In this document: piece by piece, positions 14,451 through 23,827 of the stretch | Layout of the letters: every line of letters begins with the position of its first letter | How positions within the stretch are numbered: the stretch's first letter is position 1 | Assembly (NCBI RefSeq): GCF_016742135.1 | Contig: NZ_JACVCG010000004.1 | Coordinates: forward strand, 1 to 64,000 | DNA length: 64,000 bases | Source of the DNA: Brevundimonas sp. | GTDB taxonomy: Bacteria; Pseudomonadota; Alphaproteobacteria; Caulobacterales; Caulobacteraceae | Direction of reading: 5' to 3' | Program-made: the position numbers and the translations under genes | Notes under the pieces: model-generated | Told to the model about the DNA's origin: nothing | Seen by the model: the letters and a program-made list of their open reading frames with translations, nothing else | Databases searched by the model: none

Positions 14451-16220
14451 TCAGTTTCCCTTGCGATGACGCCGGATGTAAGTGGCCAACCAGCCCGCGT
14501 TCGCGGGGGCCGGTCCGGTCCAAGGTTGCTCGTCTACCGGATAGTTTGAGAGGGTCGTTTCCACTCGCTCCGCCAAGGCCGGAGCGTCCAAATCTGGAAA
14601 CACCGCTTGCGTGAATGCCAGTCCATCGAAGCGCATGATGACCTTCCCATTGTTGTCGAACAGGCAGGCTAAGACACCTCCCGGCAGGAACAGGCCGATC
14701 TGACGTCCATCGCCGGGATCGACGCTGCACACGACCTTGCAGCCCAGTCCGACGATCGCATTGTGGACGCGCAGCCGCGCCGCCTGGCGGGTCGCCGGAT
14801 CGGGGTCGTCAAGAGCGTCGCGAACGTCCCGGACCCGCTCCAGGTGCTCGGCCGGGCTCACAGCTCCCTTCGCCGCTTCCAGCGCCTTGGCGGCGTCGTC
14901 ACGTTGCTCCATCAGATTGCGGAGGGATCGTTCGGCATCGACCAGCTTCGCTTCGATCGCCTCCGAGGCGCCAATCCGGCCAAGGGCCTCGACCCACCGA
15001 TCGACCTGCTCCTTCTGGTTGGAGATCGCCTTCTCAAGGTCGGCGAGAACCGCCGCCGAGGAAGCGGTCTGGTCCGGCTCGGCGAAGTAGCGATCATCGA
15101 GCGCGAGGTGGAGGATTTCATCCAACGCGGCGCGCTCGAATGGGTCGTAACGGAACATGGCCTTCTGCGAGCATCCGCGCCGGCGCGCCGCGAAGTTGCA
15201 CTGCCAATAGCGGTTGGCATTCGGCTGTCCGCTGGACCGAAGATGCATCCGGTTGCCGCAGGACTCGCACACGACAACGCCGGCGAACAAATTGGCGACG
15301 CTTCGGGTGTGGCGCCCCCCTTTCCGGGGGCCGGTCTTTCGCGATTCCACCTGAGCCCGAGCTCGCGCCACAAGGTCCGCATCGACGATCCGGGGGTAGT
15401 AGCCGACGATGCGTTGGTCGAACTTGGTCCGCTTGGCGCTAGTGTTGGAGAAGCCAGGCACATAGTCGCCTTCGACCGAAGGCTGGCTGAGGATCAGCTT
15501 GACCGAGCCGATTTCCCACGTCGGAGTCGACTCTGGCTTGCGCCATTTGCCCCACGCGGGGATGCCCCGCTCATTCAGCTCCTTCGCGATCCAACGCGCA
15601 CCCTTGCCCTGGGCCGCCATCTCATAGACGTCGCGGACCATCTGCGCGCGATCCTCGATAATCTCGAAGCCGCTCCGGTCGGCCTTGGCGATCAACCAAC
15701 CGGGCGCCTTTGCGGTGATGATCTGCCCCGTGGTCCGAGCCCGTTCCATGTTGCGGCCTATGCGGTCGAGCACACGTTCCGACTTCTGCTGGCTCTCGTC
15801 GTTCGCCAGCTTGGCTCGCATCAGAATTTCGAACACGCCCATGAGGTCGGCGCGAAGCCCCGCATCGTCAAAGACCTTGCCGCCATCGACAGTGGCGATG
15901 GTCAGCCCCGCCGCACACAGGTCCTCCATCCAGCGGAGGGTCGTCCGGGTCTCCTGACGAGACAGCCGATCCAGCTTCTCGACAACCAGGACCGTTCCAG
16001 CTCCGACGCTGCCGTCACGCACGCGGTTGGCAAAGAGGCCGAGTTCTCCGGCGGACAGGTGCGCCCCTGTCCATGCCGACCGTCCCAAGTCCTCAATCAC
16101 CTCATCGACAGGCCATCCCCGCTGCTCACAGAATTGTTGGCAGAGCTCCAGTTGCCGGTCGCGACTGGCTCCCCTCTCCTGCTTGGGCGTCGAAAAGCGT
16201 ATGTAGATAACAGCACGCAT
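14451..16220 (-). CDS. Large serine integrase of the element
   Basis: 589 residues. The resolvase domain has YIRFST with the nucleophile at S10 and VVEKLDRLSR near 79-88. A recombinase domain (about 165-295), a zinc ribbon with C318, C321, C341 and C350, and a helical segment (about 385-450) that can form the coiled-coil arm follow. The start codon is 48 bp inside the right junction, the usual place of a serine integrase next to its attP. It is therefore the natural candidate for inserting this element at the radical SAM cluster motif. After integration the sequence upstream of its start is host DNA, so any promoter in the other attP arm has been separated from it. The 140-bp gap 14311-14450 shows no gene. 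Confidence 0.92.
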   Translation of the reverse strand: MRAVIYIRFSTPKQERGASRDRQLELCQQFCEQRGWPVDEVIEDLGRSAWTGAHLSAGELGLFANRVRDGSVGAGTVLVVEKLDRLSRQETRTTLRWMEDLCAAGLTIATVDGGKVFDDAGLRADLMGVFEILMRAKLANDESQQKSERVLDRIGRNMERARTTGQIITAKAPGWLIAKADRSGFEIIEDRAQMVRDVYEMAAQGKGARWIAKELNERGIPAWGKWRKPESTPTWEIGSVKLILSQPSVEGDYVPGFSNTSAKRTKFDQRIVGYYPRIVDADLVARARAQVESRKTGPRKGGRHTRSVANLFAGVVVCESCGNRMHLRSSGQPNANRYWQCNFAARRRGCSQKAMFRYDPFERAALDEILHLALDDRYFAEPDQTASSAAVLADLEKAISNQKEQVDRWVEALGRIGASEAIEAKLVDAERSLRNLMEQRDDAAKALEAAKGAVSPAEHLERVRDVRDALDDPDPATRQAARLRVHNAIVGLGCKVVCSVDPGDGRQIGLFLPGGVLACLFDNNGKVIMRFDGLAFTQAVFPDLDAPALAERVETTLSNYPVDEQPWTGPAPANAGWLATYIRRHRKGN

Positions 16221-16245
16221 GGGCGAAGTTTAAGCTGCGTGCTCC

Positions 16246-16292
16246 CGTGCGTGCAATAGGATCGTAGGGCTGTATCTACTGCTATGCCCGAC
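16246..16292. other. attR, right junction of the element
   Basis: Element sequence ends in TAGGGCTG; the host gene resumes in frame at TGT ATC TAC TGC (from 16271). GGCTG (16268-16272) is shared with attL. Joining this arm to the left arm gives TAGGGC-TG-GCCCTA, with weaker symmetry extending about 14 bp further on each side. Confidence 0.8.
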
Positions 16293-17116
16293 CCTCTCAC
16301 GCCTGGATGGGCCTGTCCCCGGGGCTGGATTTCGAGAGCCGGATCTTCGTCAAGCCGGACGCCGCCCACCTGCTGGAGCAGGAGCTGGCCCATCCGAAAT
16401 ACGTCTGCAAACGCATCCACGTCGGCGGCAACACCGACCCCTATCAGCCGGTCGAGGACGAGCGGCAAACAACCCGCAGCCTATTGCAGGTCATGCAGCG
16501 CTTCAATCAGCCCTTCAGCCTGATCACCAAGTCGTTCCGGGTCACCCGCGACCTCGACATCCTCGGCCCCATGGGGCGCGAGAACCTGGCCCAGGTGTTC
16601 ATCTCGATCACCACGCTGGACCGCTCGCTGGCCCGGGCGATGGAGCCGCGCGCCTCGACCCCCGAGCGGCGGCTGGAGGCGATCAAACGCCTGTCCGATG
16701 CCGGCGTGCCCGTCGGCGTCGGCTTTGCCCCCGTCATCCCGGGCCTCAACGACCATGAGCTGGAGGATGTGCTGAAGGCGGCGGCAAAGGCCGGGGCCAG
16801 CCGCGCCATGTATGTCACCCTGCGCCTGCCGCTCGAGATCAAGGATCTGTTCCGCGAGTGGCTGGAGGATGCCCGGCCGGACCGCGCGAAACGGGTCATG
16901 TCGCTGGCCCGCCAGACGCGGGGCGGCCGCGACTATGACGCCGACTGGTCCCAGCGGATGAAGGGCACCGGTCCGGTCGCCCAGCTGATCGCCACCCGCT
17001 ATCGCGCGGCTGCCAGACGCTATGGCCTCGACCAGCCCCACCCCCTGCTGGACATCACCCGCTTCCGCGTCCCGCCCGAGTTCCGACCCCAGATGGACCT
17101 GTTCGACCTGGCGTGA
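16268..17116 (+). pseudogene. PA0069-family radical SAM protein, 3' fragment of the split host gene
   Basis: This continues the host frame of 955-1199: GCIYCYARPSHAWMGLSPG, then NTDPYQP, DILGPMG, MEPRASTP, GVPVGVGFAPVIPGLNDHE and the ending QMDLFDLA. The frame is open from the junction to TGA. An internal ATG at 16307 could give a peptide without the iron-sulfur motif. The sequence is not visibly decayed, so the insertion may be recent. It shares most residues with the element copy at 1224-2312. Confidence 0.9.
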
Positions 17117-17119
17117 GGC

Positions 17120-18355
17120 CTAGCGTCGGAAGGTGCCGACCAGTTCGACGTGGGCGGACCACAGGAACTGGTCCACGGGGGTGACGGCCTCCAGCACAAA
17201 GCCCGCGTCGACCAGCAGCCGGGCATCGCGGGCAAAGGTCACGGGGTTGCACGACACCCCGACCACGGTCGAGGCGCCCGAGGCCGCGATCTGCTCGACC
17301 TGGGCCTGGGCTCCGGCGCGGGGCGGGTCGAAGACCACCGTGTCGATGCCCTTCAGGTCATGCGGTGTCAGGGGCCGGCGGAACAGGTCGCGGGCTACCG
17401 CCTCGATCGGCGACAGGCCCTTCAGCCCCGCCCGCCCGGCCTTCAGCGCGGCAATGCCGCCCTCGGCGGCGTCGGCGGCCAGCACCGGCGCGACCGAGGC
17501 CAGCGGAAAGGTAAAGGTGCCCGCGCCACAGAACAGGTCGGCGATCCGCTTCGCCCCCTTCACGCCGTCGAGCACCCGGGCGACCATGGCGGCCTCGGCC
17601 TCGGGCACGGCCTGCAGGAAGCCGCCGGGCGGAAGAGTCACCTCGGCGCCCCCGAAGCGAACCCGCGGCGCCCGGCGCATGGCCAGCACCTCGCCCGCCA
17701 GACTCAGCCGCGCCAGATCGGCGGCCACGGCGGCGCGGATGGCCTGCTGGCGGCGGTCGGCGGGCAGGCCGCCCGAGCGCCGCTCGACCCCGGTGACGTC
17801 GACGTCCAGACCGGTCTCGGTCAGGGTCACATGCAGGGTCGGGGCCGACTTCGGATGGTCGAGAAAGGCCGCCGCCACCGGGATCAGCCGGGGCAGGGCC
17901 GCGACCAGGCGCGGATCGGCGATGACGCAGGTCTGGATCGGCACCAGCGCCCACGACCGTCGCCCCTTGAAGCCGAGGCTGACGGTGCCGTCAGCGGCCC
18001 GCCGGGCATGCAGGGCCAGCCGACGCCGCGTGGCGGGCGGGACGCCGACGGTCGGCCGGATGTCGGTCTCCAGCCCCTGTCGGCCAAGCGCCATTCGCAC
18101 CTGCTCGCCCTTCCACGCCAGATAGGGCTCGGTCCGCCAGTGCTGCAGGGCGCAGCCGCCGCAGGTGCCGAAGTGGGGACAGGGCGGCACCTGTCGCTCG
18201 GGCGAAGGCGCGACCAGCGTCAGCCCCTCGGCGCGGCCGTCGCGCACCTCGGCCTCGATCACCTCCCCCGCCAGGGTCAGGGGGGCGAACACCGGACCGG
18301 GGGCCACCCCGTCGCCCTGGGCGCCCACATGGGAAATCGTCAGCCGTTCGCGCAT
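17120..18355 (-). CDS. RumA/TrmA-family RNA (uracil-5-)-methyltransferase
   Basis: About 411 residues. A short N-terminal TRAM-like barrel is followed by an iron-sulfur site (CPHFGTCGGCALQHW) and a Rossmann methyltransferase domain with LFCGAGTFTFPLA, FDPPRAGA and the catalytic-cysteine motif GVSCNPVTFARD. This is the architecture of the 23S rRNA m5U methyltransferases RlmC/RlmD; which position it modifies cannot be told. The start at 18355 is preferred because GGAGGC lies just before the ATG; the longer frame to 18427 has no such site. It converges on the radical SAM 3' fragment with only 3 bp between. Confidence 0.88.
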   Translation of the reverse strand: MRERLTISHVGAQGDGVAPGPVFAPLTLAGEVIEAEVRDGRAEGLTLVAPSPERQVPPCPHFGTCGGCALQHWRTEPYLAWKGEQVRMALGRQGLETDIRPTVGVPPATRRRLALHARRAADGTVSLGFKGRRSWALVPIQTCVIADPRLVAALPRLIPVAAAFLDHPKSAPTLHVTLTETGLDVDVTGVERRSGGLPADRRQQAIRAAVAADLARLSLAGEVLAMRRAPRVRFGGAEVTLPPGGFLQAVPEAEAAMVARVLDGVKGAKRIADLFCGAGTFTFPLASVAPVLAADAAEGGIAALKAGRAGLKGLSPIEAVARDLFRRPLTPHDLKGIDTVVFDPPRAGAQAQVEQIAASGASTVVGVSCNPVTFARDARLLVDAGFVLEAVTPVDQFLWSAHVELVGTFRR

Positions 18356-18501
18356 GGCGCCTCCAAGCAGCTTTCTGGCGGCAGGGCAAACGCCTGAAAC
18401 CTGAACGAAGATGAACGGCCCGCTCAAATCCCGTTCAGTCGCGGTCCCCTACAAGGACGGTGACAGGGGCCAGAGGGCTCCGGGATTTCAAGGAGCCGAC
18501 C

Positions 18502-19128
18502 ATGCAGAAGACCACGATCCGCGCCGGTATCATTGCCTCGGCTCTGGCCGCCGCCGGCCTCATGGCCGCCAGCCCGACCGCTGCCCAGAGCTATGGCGGC
18601 TACGGTTACGGCCAAGGCTATGGCCAATCCTACCCGCAGCAATCGTATTGCCAATCCGACCGCCAGCAACGCCAGGCCGCCGGTGCTACCTTCGGCGCCG
18701 TACTTGGGGCCGTCGCCGGATCCCAGGTCAGCGCCCGGGGCCGTCGCACCGAAGGCAGCGTCATCGGCGGCGTGCTTGGCGCTGTGGTCGGCGCCGGCGT
18801 CGGCGGAGGCTCCGCCCAGCAGTGCCAGCCCGGCTATGACCAGCGCGGCTATGCCCATCAGGGCTATGGCTATGACGATCGTGGCTACGACAACCGCAGC
18901 TACGGCTATCAGCAGCCCCAGCCCCGCCAGCCCTACGGCTACGACCCCCGCTACGATGACCGTCGTTACGACGACCGTCGTTACGATGACCGGGGCTACG
19001 ACTACGACGCTCGCGGCCAGGACTGCCGCCTGAGCGAAAGCATCATCCGCCTTCCCGACGGCCGTCAGGAGGTGCGCTACGTCCGCGCCTGCCGCGACGC
19101 CCGGGGTCAGTATCGCGTCGTCGACTAA
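18502..19128 (+). CDS. Glycine-zipper envelope protein with Tyr/Asp/Arg repeats
   Basis: About 208 residues starting after AAGGAG. Signal peptide (AGIIASALAAAGLMAASPTAAQ), a Tyr/Gly-rich stretch, a glycine-zipper 2TM-like segment (AGATFGAVLGAVAGSQ and GSVIGGVLGAVVGAG), then a low-complexity region with tandem YDDRR units, and a short conserved end with two Cys (DCRLSES and RACRDARGQY). Glycine-zipper proteins sit in or against the outer membrane. The low-complexity part is probably variable in length between strains. Confidence 0.75.
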   Translation: MQKTTIRAGIIASALAAAGLMAASPTAAQSYGGYGYGQGYGQSYPQQSYCQSDRQQRQAAGATFGAVLGAVAGSQVSARGRRTEGSVIGGVLGAVVGAGVGGGSAQQCQPGYDQRGYAHQGYGYDDRGYDNRSYGYQQPQPRQPYGYDPRYDDRRYDDRRYDDRGYDYDARGQDCRLSESIIRLPDGRQEVRYVRACRDARGQYRVVD

Positions 19129-19157
19129 TTTCAGCCCCCCTGTCTGTCGACGACGTG

Positions 19158-19198
19158 GAGGGACGCCGCCGGAGGAGCAATCCCCCGGTGGCGTCTCC
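19158..19198. terminator. Hairpin between convergent genes
   Basis: GACGCCGCCGG and CCGGTGGCGTC form an 11-bp stem with one mismatch around a short loop, between the glycine-zipper gene and tlyA. No long T-tract follows, so it could act as a two-way terminator or simply protect the 3' ends. Confidence 0.45.
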
Positions 19199-19936
19199 TC
19201 AATTGGGGGAACCCTTTGCCCACAGCAGATATTCGACATTGCCGTCGCCGCCGGTGACCGGGCTTTCGGCTGAGGCCTTGATGGTCCAGCCCAGCGCTTC
19301 CAGTCCGGCGGACACGCGGTCGAGCGCCGCCTGACGCGCCTCAGGGTCGCGCACCACCCCGCCGCGCCCGACGTCCCTGGGCCCGTCCGCCTCGAACTGG
19401 GGTTTGACCAGGGCGACCAGATCGGCACCGGGCGCCGCCAGCGACAGGGGCACGGGCAGCACCTTCAACAGGCTGATGAAGCTGGCGTCGCAGACGATCA
19501 GCGCGGGTGCCGGATCGATCTGGTCCGCCGTCAGGTCGCGGGCATCCGTGCGCTCCAGAACCACCACGCGCGGGTCCGCCGCGATCCGCTCGTGCAACTG
19601 GCCGTGGCCGACATCGACCGCGTGGACCTTGGCCGCCCCCCGGATCAGGCAGACCTCGGTAAAGCCGCCGGTCGAAGCCCCGACGTCCAGCACGCTCCGC
19701 CCCTCGACCGCGATGGGCCACAGGGTCAGGGCATGATCCAGTTTCAACGCGCCGCGCCCGACGAACGGGTGGGCGGCCTCGGCCTCGATCAGGGCATCCT
19801 CGGCGACCCTGGCTGCAGGCTTCGTGACCACCTGCCCCGCCACCGTCACGCCGCCCGCCTCAATGGCCGCGCGCGCCTGGGCCCGGCTATCGAACAGGCC
19901 GCGCGTGATCAGCAGCTGGTCCAGGCGGACGCTCAC
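19199..19936 (-). CDS. tlyA: TlyA-family rRNA 2'-O-methyltransferase
   Basis: 245 residues: an N-terminal S4 RNA-binding domain ([19 protein letters not shown], about 3-60), then an FtsJ-like methyltransferase with [14 protein letters not shown] as SAM site, [16 protein letters not shown] and LVKPQFE. This order defines the TlyA (hemolysin A) family, which methylates rRNA cytidines on the ribose; the old hemolysin name is misleading. The start overlaps the valS stop by 4 bp, so the two are co-translated. Confidence 0.9.
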   Translation of the reverse strand: MSVRLDQLLITRGLFDSRAQARAAIEAGGVTVAGQVVTKPAARVAEDALIEAEAAHPFVGRGALKLDHALTLWPIAVEGRSVLDVGASTGGFTEVCLIRGAAKVHAVDVGHGQLHERIAADPRVVVLERTDARDLTADQIDPAPALIVCDASFISLLKVLPVPLSLAAPGADLVALVKPQFEADGPRDVGRGGVVRDPEARQAALDRVSAGLEALGWTIKASAESPVTGGDGNVEYLLWAKGSPN

Positions 19937-22647
19937 CCCAGTCGGCTCAGTCGCTCCAGAGCCTCCTCCAGCCGCGCCTTGCCGGCTTCGGCCTCGGCCA
20001 GCTTGTCGCGCTGTTCCTGAACCACCTCGGGGGCGGCGCGCGAGACGAAGTTCGGGTTGTTCAGCTTCTTGCCGAAATGGCCGATGTCGCTGTCAAAGGC
20101 CGCGATCTCCTTGTTCAGGCGGGCGCGTTCGGCGGTGATGTCGACCAGACCGGCCAGGGTCAGGGCCGCGGTGGCACCCCCCGCGACGAAGGTCACGGCG
20201 CCTTCGGGTGCGGCCCCGGCGACCGACACTTCGGACACCCGGGCCAGCATCATCAGGATCTCGCGATAGCGGTCGATGCGGGCCGTGGTCGCCGCGTCCG
20301 GCGCAATGAAGCTCAGCGGCGGGCGGGCCGTGGCCACGCTCATCTCGCCCTTCAGCGAACGCACCGCCTCCACCGTTTCGATCAGCCAGCTGACCTCGGC
20401 CGCAGCCTCCGCGTCGATCAGGCTGTCGGCCAGATCGGGCCAGGCGGCACCGATCAGCAGGGGCTCGCTGCGCGCTGCGCCATTGTCGGCGGTCTGGGCC
20501 CACAGCTCCTCGGTGATGAAGGGCATGACCGGGTGCATCAGCTTGATGGTCTGGTCCAGCACCCAGGCGGTCATGGCCCGCGTCTCGTCGCGCGCCGCCG
20601 CGTCCGATCCCTGGAAGACCGGCTTGGCCAGCTCCAGATACCAGTCGCAGAACACGTTCCAGACAAAGCGGTAGAGCGCGCCCGCCGCATCGTCGAAGCG
20701 GCCCCCCTCGATGGCCGACGCCACCTCACGCTCGGCCTTGACCAGTTCGCCGCGGATCCAGCGGTTGATGGTCTGCTCCGCCGCGGCCGGATCAAAGCCT
20801 TCGACCCGGGCGCAGCCGTTCATCTGGCTGAAGCGCGCCGCATTCCACAGCTTGGTACCGAAGTTGCGATAGCCCTCGATCCGCTGGCGGCTCAGCTTGA
20901 TGTCGCGCGTGCCCGACAGGATCGCCATGGTGAAGCGCAGCGGATCGGCGCCCAGATCATCGATGATCTCCAGCGGGTCGATGACATTGCCCTTGGACTT
21001 GCTCATCTTCTGGCCCTTCTCGTCGCGGACGAGGCCATTGATGATGACGCGGTGGAAGGGCACCTCGTCCATGAAGTGCAGGCCCATCATCATCATCCGG
21101 GCGACCCAGAAGAAGATGATGTCGGCGGCGGTGACGAGGTCCGAGGTCGGATAGAAGCGCGCGAGGTCTTCCGTCTTCTCCGGCCAGCCCATGGTCGAAA
21201 AGGGCCACAGGGCCGAGGAGAACCAGGTGTCGAGGACGTCCTCGTCCTGCTTCAGGGGCTTGCCGCCCGCCTCGGCCAGGGCCTCGTCCTCGGTTTCGGC
21301 GACATAGATGTTGCCGTCGGCGTCATACCAGGCCGGGATCCGGTGCCCCCACCACAGCTGGCGCGAGATGCACCAGGGCTCGATGTTGCGCAGCCACTCG
21401 AAATAGATCTTGGCATAGCTGGCGGGCTCAAAGGTCGTTCGCCCGTCCTCAACCGCGGCAATGGCCGGCTGGGCCAGGGTCTTGGCATCAACGTACCACT
21501 GGTCCGTCAGCCACGGCTCGATGACCACACCCGAGCGGTCGCCGTGCGGGACCATATGCTTGGTCTTCTCGATGGCCTTCAGCCAGCCCTCTTCCTCGGC
21601 GCGGGCGACGATGGCCTTCCGCGCCGCAAAGCGGTCCATGCCCTCATAGTCGGCAGGCACATCGGGGCAGTCGGCGGCCGTTATCCGGGCCAGAGAGTCC
21701 ATGACGTTGAGCGTGGCCAGCCCGGCCCGCTTGCCGACCTGGAAGTCGTTGAAGTCGTGTGCCGGCGTGATCTTCACCGCGCCCGAGCCCTTGGTCGGAT
21801 CGGCATAGTCGTCGGCAACGATCGGCACGCGTCGCCCGGTGATCGGCAGGATCACGGCCTTGCCCACCAGCCCGGCATAGCGTTCATCCTCCGGGTGCAC
21901 GGCCACGCCGGTGTCGCCCAGCATGGTCTCGGGCCGGGTGGTGGCGACGACGATATAATCGCGGGTCTCCCATTCCGTGGCCTTGCCGTCGTCATCGAAG
22001 GCGACCGGATGCTCATAGGTCACGCCGTCGGCCAGCGGATAGGCGAAGTGCCAATAGGCGCCGTCGACCTCCTTCTGCTCGACCTCGAGGTCCGAGATCG
22101 CCGTCTGGAAGTGCGGGTCCCAGTTCACCAGCCGCTTGTCGCGGTAGATCAGGCCGTCGCGGTGCAACTGGACGAACACCTTGCGTACCGCCGCGTTCAG
22201 GCCCTCGTCCAGGGTGAAGCGCTCACGGCTCCAGTCGCACGAGGCCCCCAGCCGACGCAGCTGGCGCACGATGGTGCCGCCCGACTCAGCCTTCCACTCC
22301 CAGACCTTGTCGATAAAGGCCTCGCGGCCCATGTCGCGCCGCCCGACATTGCCGGCGGCCGCCAGTTGCCGTTCGACCACCATCTGGGTGGCTATCCCCG
22401 CATGGTCCGTGCCCGGCAGCCACAGCACCGCCTTGCCCTTCATCCGGTGATAGCGGGCCAGGATATCCTGCAGCGTATTGTTCAGCGCATGGCCGATGTG
22501 CAGCGATCCGGTCACATTCGGCGGCGGAATGACGATGGAATAGGCCTCGGCCGCGCCGTCCGTTTTCGGGGCGAACAGGCCGCTGTCCTCCCACGCCTGA
22601 TACAGACGGGGCTCGGCGCTTTGCGGTTCGAAATTCTTATCGAGCAT
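19933..22647 (-). CDS. valS: Valyl-tRNA synthetase
   Basis: 904 residues, the normal bacterial length. The class I signatures are both present: [17 protein letters not shown] (HIGH) near residue 42 and [12 protein letters not shown] near 553. The editing domain lies between ([11 protein letters not shown]). The C-terminus has the Val-type coiled coil ([20 protein letters not shown]...[16 protein letters not shown]). It charges tRNA-Val and clears mischarged threonine. It is translated together with tlyA downstream. Confidence 0.98.
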   Translation of the reverse strand: MLDKNFEPQSAEPRLYQAWEDSGLFAPKTDGAAEAYSIVIPPPNVTGSLHIGHALNNTLQDILARYHRMKGKAVLWLPGTDHAGIATQMVVERQLAAAGNVGRRDMGREAFIDKVWEWKAESGGTIVRQLRRLGASCDWSRERFTLDEGLNAAVRKVFVQLHRDGLIYRDKRLVNWDPHFQTAISDLEVEQKEVDGAYWHFAYPLADGVTYEHPVAFDDDGKATEWETRDYIVVATTRPETMLGDTGVAVHPEDERYAGLVGKAVILPITGRRVPIVADDYADPTKGSGAVKITPAHDFNDFQVGKRAGLATLNVMDSLARITAADCPDVPADYEGMDRFAARKAIVARAEEEGWLKAIEKTKHMVPHGDRSGVVIEPWLTDQWYVDAKTLAQPAIAAVEDGRTTFEPASYAKIYFEWLRNIEPWCISRQLWWGHRIPAWYDADGNIYVAETEDEALAEAGGKPLKQDEDVLDTWFSSALWPFSTMGWPEKTEDLARFYPTSDLVTAADIIFFWVARMMMMGLHFMDEVPFHRVIINGLVRDEKGQKMSKSKGNVIDPLEIIDDLGADPLRFTMAILSGTRDIKLSRQRIEGYRNFGTKLWNAARFSQMNGCARVEGFDPAAAEQTINRWIRGELVKAEREVASAIEGGRFDDAAGALYRFVWNVFCDWYLELAKPVFQGSDAAARDETRAMTAWVLDQTIKLMHPVMPFITEELWAQTADNGAARSEPLLIGAAWPDLADSLIDAEAAAEVSWLIETVEAVRSLKGEMSVATARPPLSFIAPDAATTARIDRYREILMMLARVSEVSVAGAAPEGAVTFVAGGATAALTLAGLVDITAERARLNKEIAAFDSDIGHFGKKLNNPNFVSRAAPEVVQEQRDKLAEAEAGKARLEEALERLSRLG

Positions 22648-22659
22648 GGTTTTGGCCGG

Positions 22660-22983
22660 TCAGGAAATTTGGGGGAGGAAGAAATTGAAATACACGGCGG
22701 CAGTGACCGCTACGCCAAAGGGCCAGCAGAAGAGGATGGCTCGCCAAAGCCTCATGCGGCGCATGGCGAGGTCATGGCGGATCGCGTCGCTCTCATACCA
22801 AAGAAACTGCAGGCTGGCCGACGGATTCAGGGTCGGGTCGAATCTCTCACGTTCTTCAACAGTCATGAGCCCGCGTTTGCGGATCATCAGGGGGAACCAC
22901 AGCCCAAGACATCCGACAATCGCAGGAAATACGGACATCAAAAGCAGATAGACAATGGTGGTAAGCAGATCGGCCAAGGTCAT
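22660..22983 (-). CDS. Small inner-membrane protein
   Basis: 107 residues with two membrane segments (about 5-33 and 82-103) joined by a polar loop that contains ERFDPTLNPSASLQFLWYES. It lies between popZ and valS on the same strand, 12 bp before valS. Not recognised. Confidence 0.6.
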   Translation of the reverse strand: MTLADLLTTIVYLLLMSVFPAIVGCLGLWFPLMIRKRGLMTVEERERFDPTLNPSASLQFLWYESDAIRHDLAMRRMRLWRAILFCWPFGVAVTAAVYFNFFLPQIS

Positions 22984-23000
22984 TTCGATGAATTGAAAGA

Positions 23001-23023
23001 GGGCGGCCCCGCCGGAGCCGCCC
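23001..23023 (-). terminator. Terminator-like hairpin after popZ
   Basis: Arms GGGCGGC (23001-23007) and GCCGCCC (23017-23023) form a strong stem; in the minus direction TCTTTC follows. It lies between the popZ stop and the next gene. Confidence 0.5.
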
Positions 23024-23056
23024 CCTCAGTCTTTAGGACGAAGTCAGGGTCAGAGG

Positions 23057-23686
23057 CTAGCGGGGCGCACCGTTCAGCCGCGATACGCGGTCGACTTCCT
23101 TGCGGACCTCGGTCTCGACGATGCCCTGCAGATTGGCGTCGAGCCAATCCTTCAGCATCTCGCGCAGCATGGGGGTGAGCAGGGCGCGGACCAGTTCGTC
23201 GATGGTGGCGCTGCTGCCCGCCGTAGTGCCGGTCGGGGCGGCGGGTGCCGGACGCAGGGCGGCGGCGAGGCCGGCAAAGGCTCCGGCGGCCGAGGCGGCG
23301 GTCGCATCGCTGACCAGAGCCTCGTCCGACGACGGCGCGGCGCGCGGGGCGGGGGCAGGTTCCGGCTCGGGCTCCGGCGCGGCCTCATCGACGGGGAAGG
23401 GATCGGCCGCGCCGATGTCGAGATCGCCCAGGGTCTCCTGCGCGGGGGCGAACTGTTCCTCGGCCGCTTCCTCGGCGGGGGCCTCATAGCGCTCGGTCAA
23501 TTCCAGCACGTCCTCGGCCGGCTCGGACTCGGCATAGGTCTCGGGTTCCGGCTCGGCTTCCGGTTCCGGCTGGGGCGCGGCCGCCGCCGGGGCCGTCTCG
23601 GCCGGGGCGTCGTCTTCCGAGATGATCCGGCGGATCGACGCCAGGATCTCCTCCATCGTCGGTTCCTGGGCGGTCGGATCAGTCAT
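23057..23686 (-). CDS. popZ: Polar organizing protein PopZ (DUF2497)
   Basis: 209 residues with the PopZ plan: an N-terminal conserved helix (QEPTMEEILASIRRIISED), a long Pro/Glu/Ala-rich disordered middle (about 25-145), and a conserved C-terminal helical bundle (TIDELVRALLTPMLREMLKDWLDANLQGIVE...EVDRVS). In Caulobacter it self-assembles at the cell poles, anchors ParB-parS and recruits cell-cycle proteins. Together with cckA and chpT in this window it marks the organism as Caulobacter-like. It is followed by valS and preceded by the TolC-like gene on the same strand. Confidence 0.92.
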   Translation of the reverse strand: MTDPTAQEPTMEEILASIRRIISEDDAPAETAPAAAAPQPEPEAEPEPETYAESEPAEDVLELTERYEAPAEEAAEEQFAPAQETLGDLDIGAADPFPVDEAAPEPEPEPAPAPRAAPSSDEALVSDATAASAAGAFAGLAAALRPAPAAPTGTTAGSSATIDELVRALLTPMLREMLKDWLDANLQGIVETEVRKEVDRVSRLNGAPR

Positions 23687-23827
23687 GTGTTTTAACCCCT
23701 GGCATGGTCGCTACGCTCGCGCGCAGACGGGATCGGAATGGACCGATGCGGCCCCGTGTGTCCTGTCGTCGCATCAACGCGGCCCGGAATCAACGGACCT
23801 TTTTCGCCTCTTTGGTTAAATCCCGGG

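Larger units (their letters stand above)
1195..16272. mobile_element. 15.07-kb serine-integrase element inserted in a radical SAM gene
   Basis: The boundaries come from rejoining the split host gene: removing 15,073 bp between the two GGCTG copies restores an in-frame GCEHGCIYCYA cluster motif. Contents in order: a replacement radical SAM gene, a nucleosidase remnant with an IS6-like element, small secreted or membrane proteins, a leftward serine-recombinase operon, and the integrase at the right end. I see no relaxase, type IV secretion, replication or capsid gene, so it looks like a non-conjugative integrative element or a decayed larger one. Its cargo is less uniform in strand and style than the chromosomal flanks. 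Confidence 0.88.

Noticed and set aside
20077-23178. A 1033-codon frame antisense to valS
   Set aside because: It mirrors valS in a GC-rich genome and has no recognisable domain; valS on the other strand has all its signatures.
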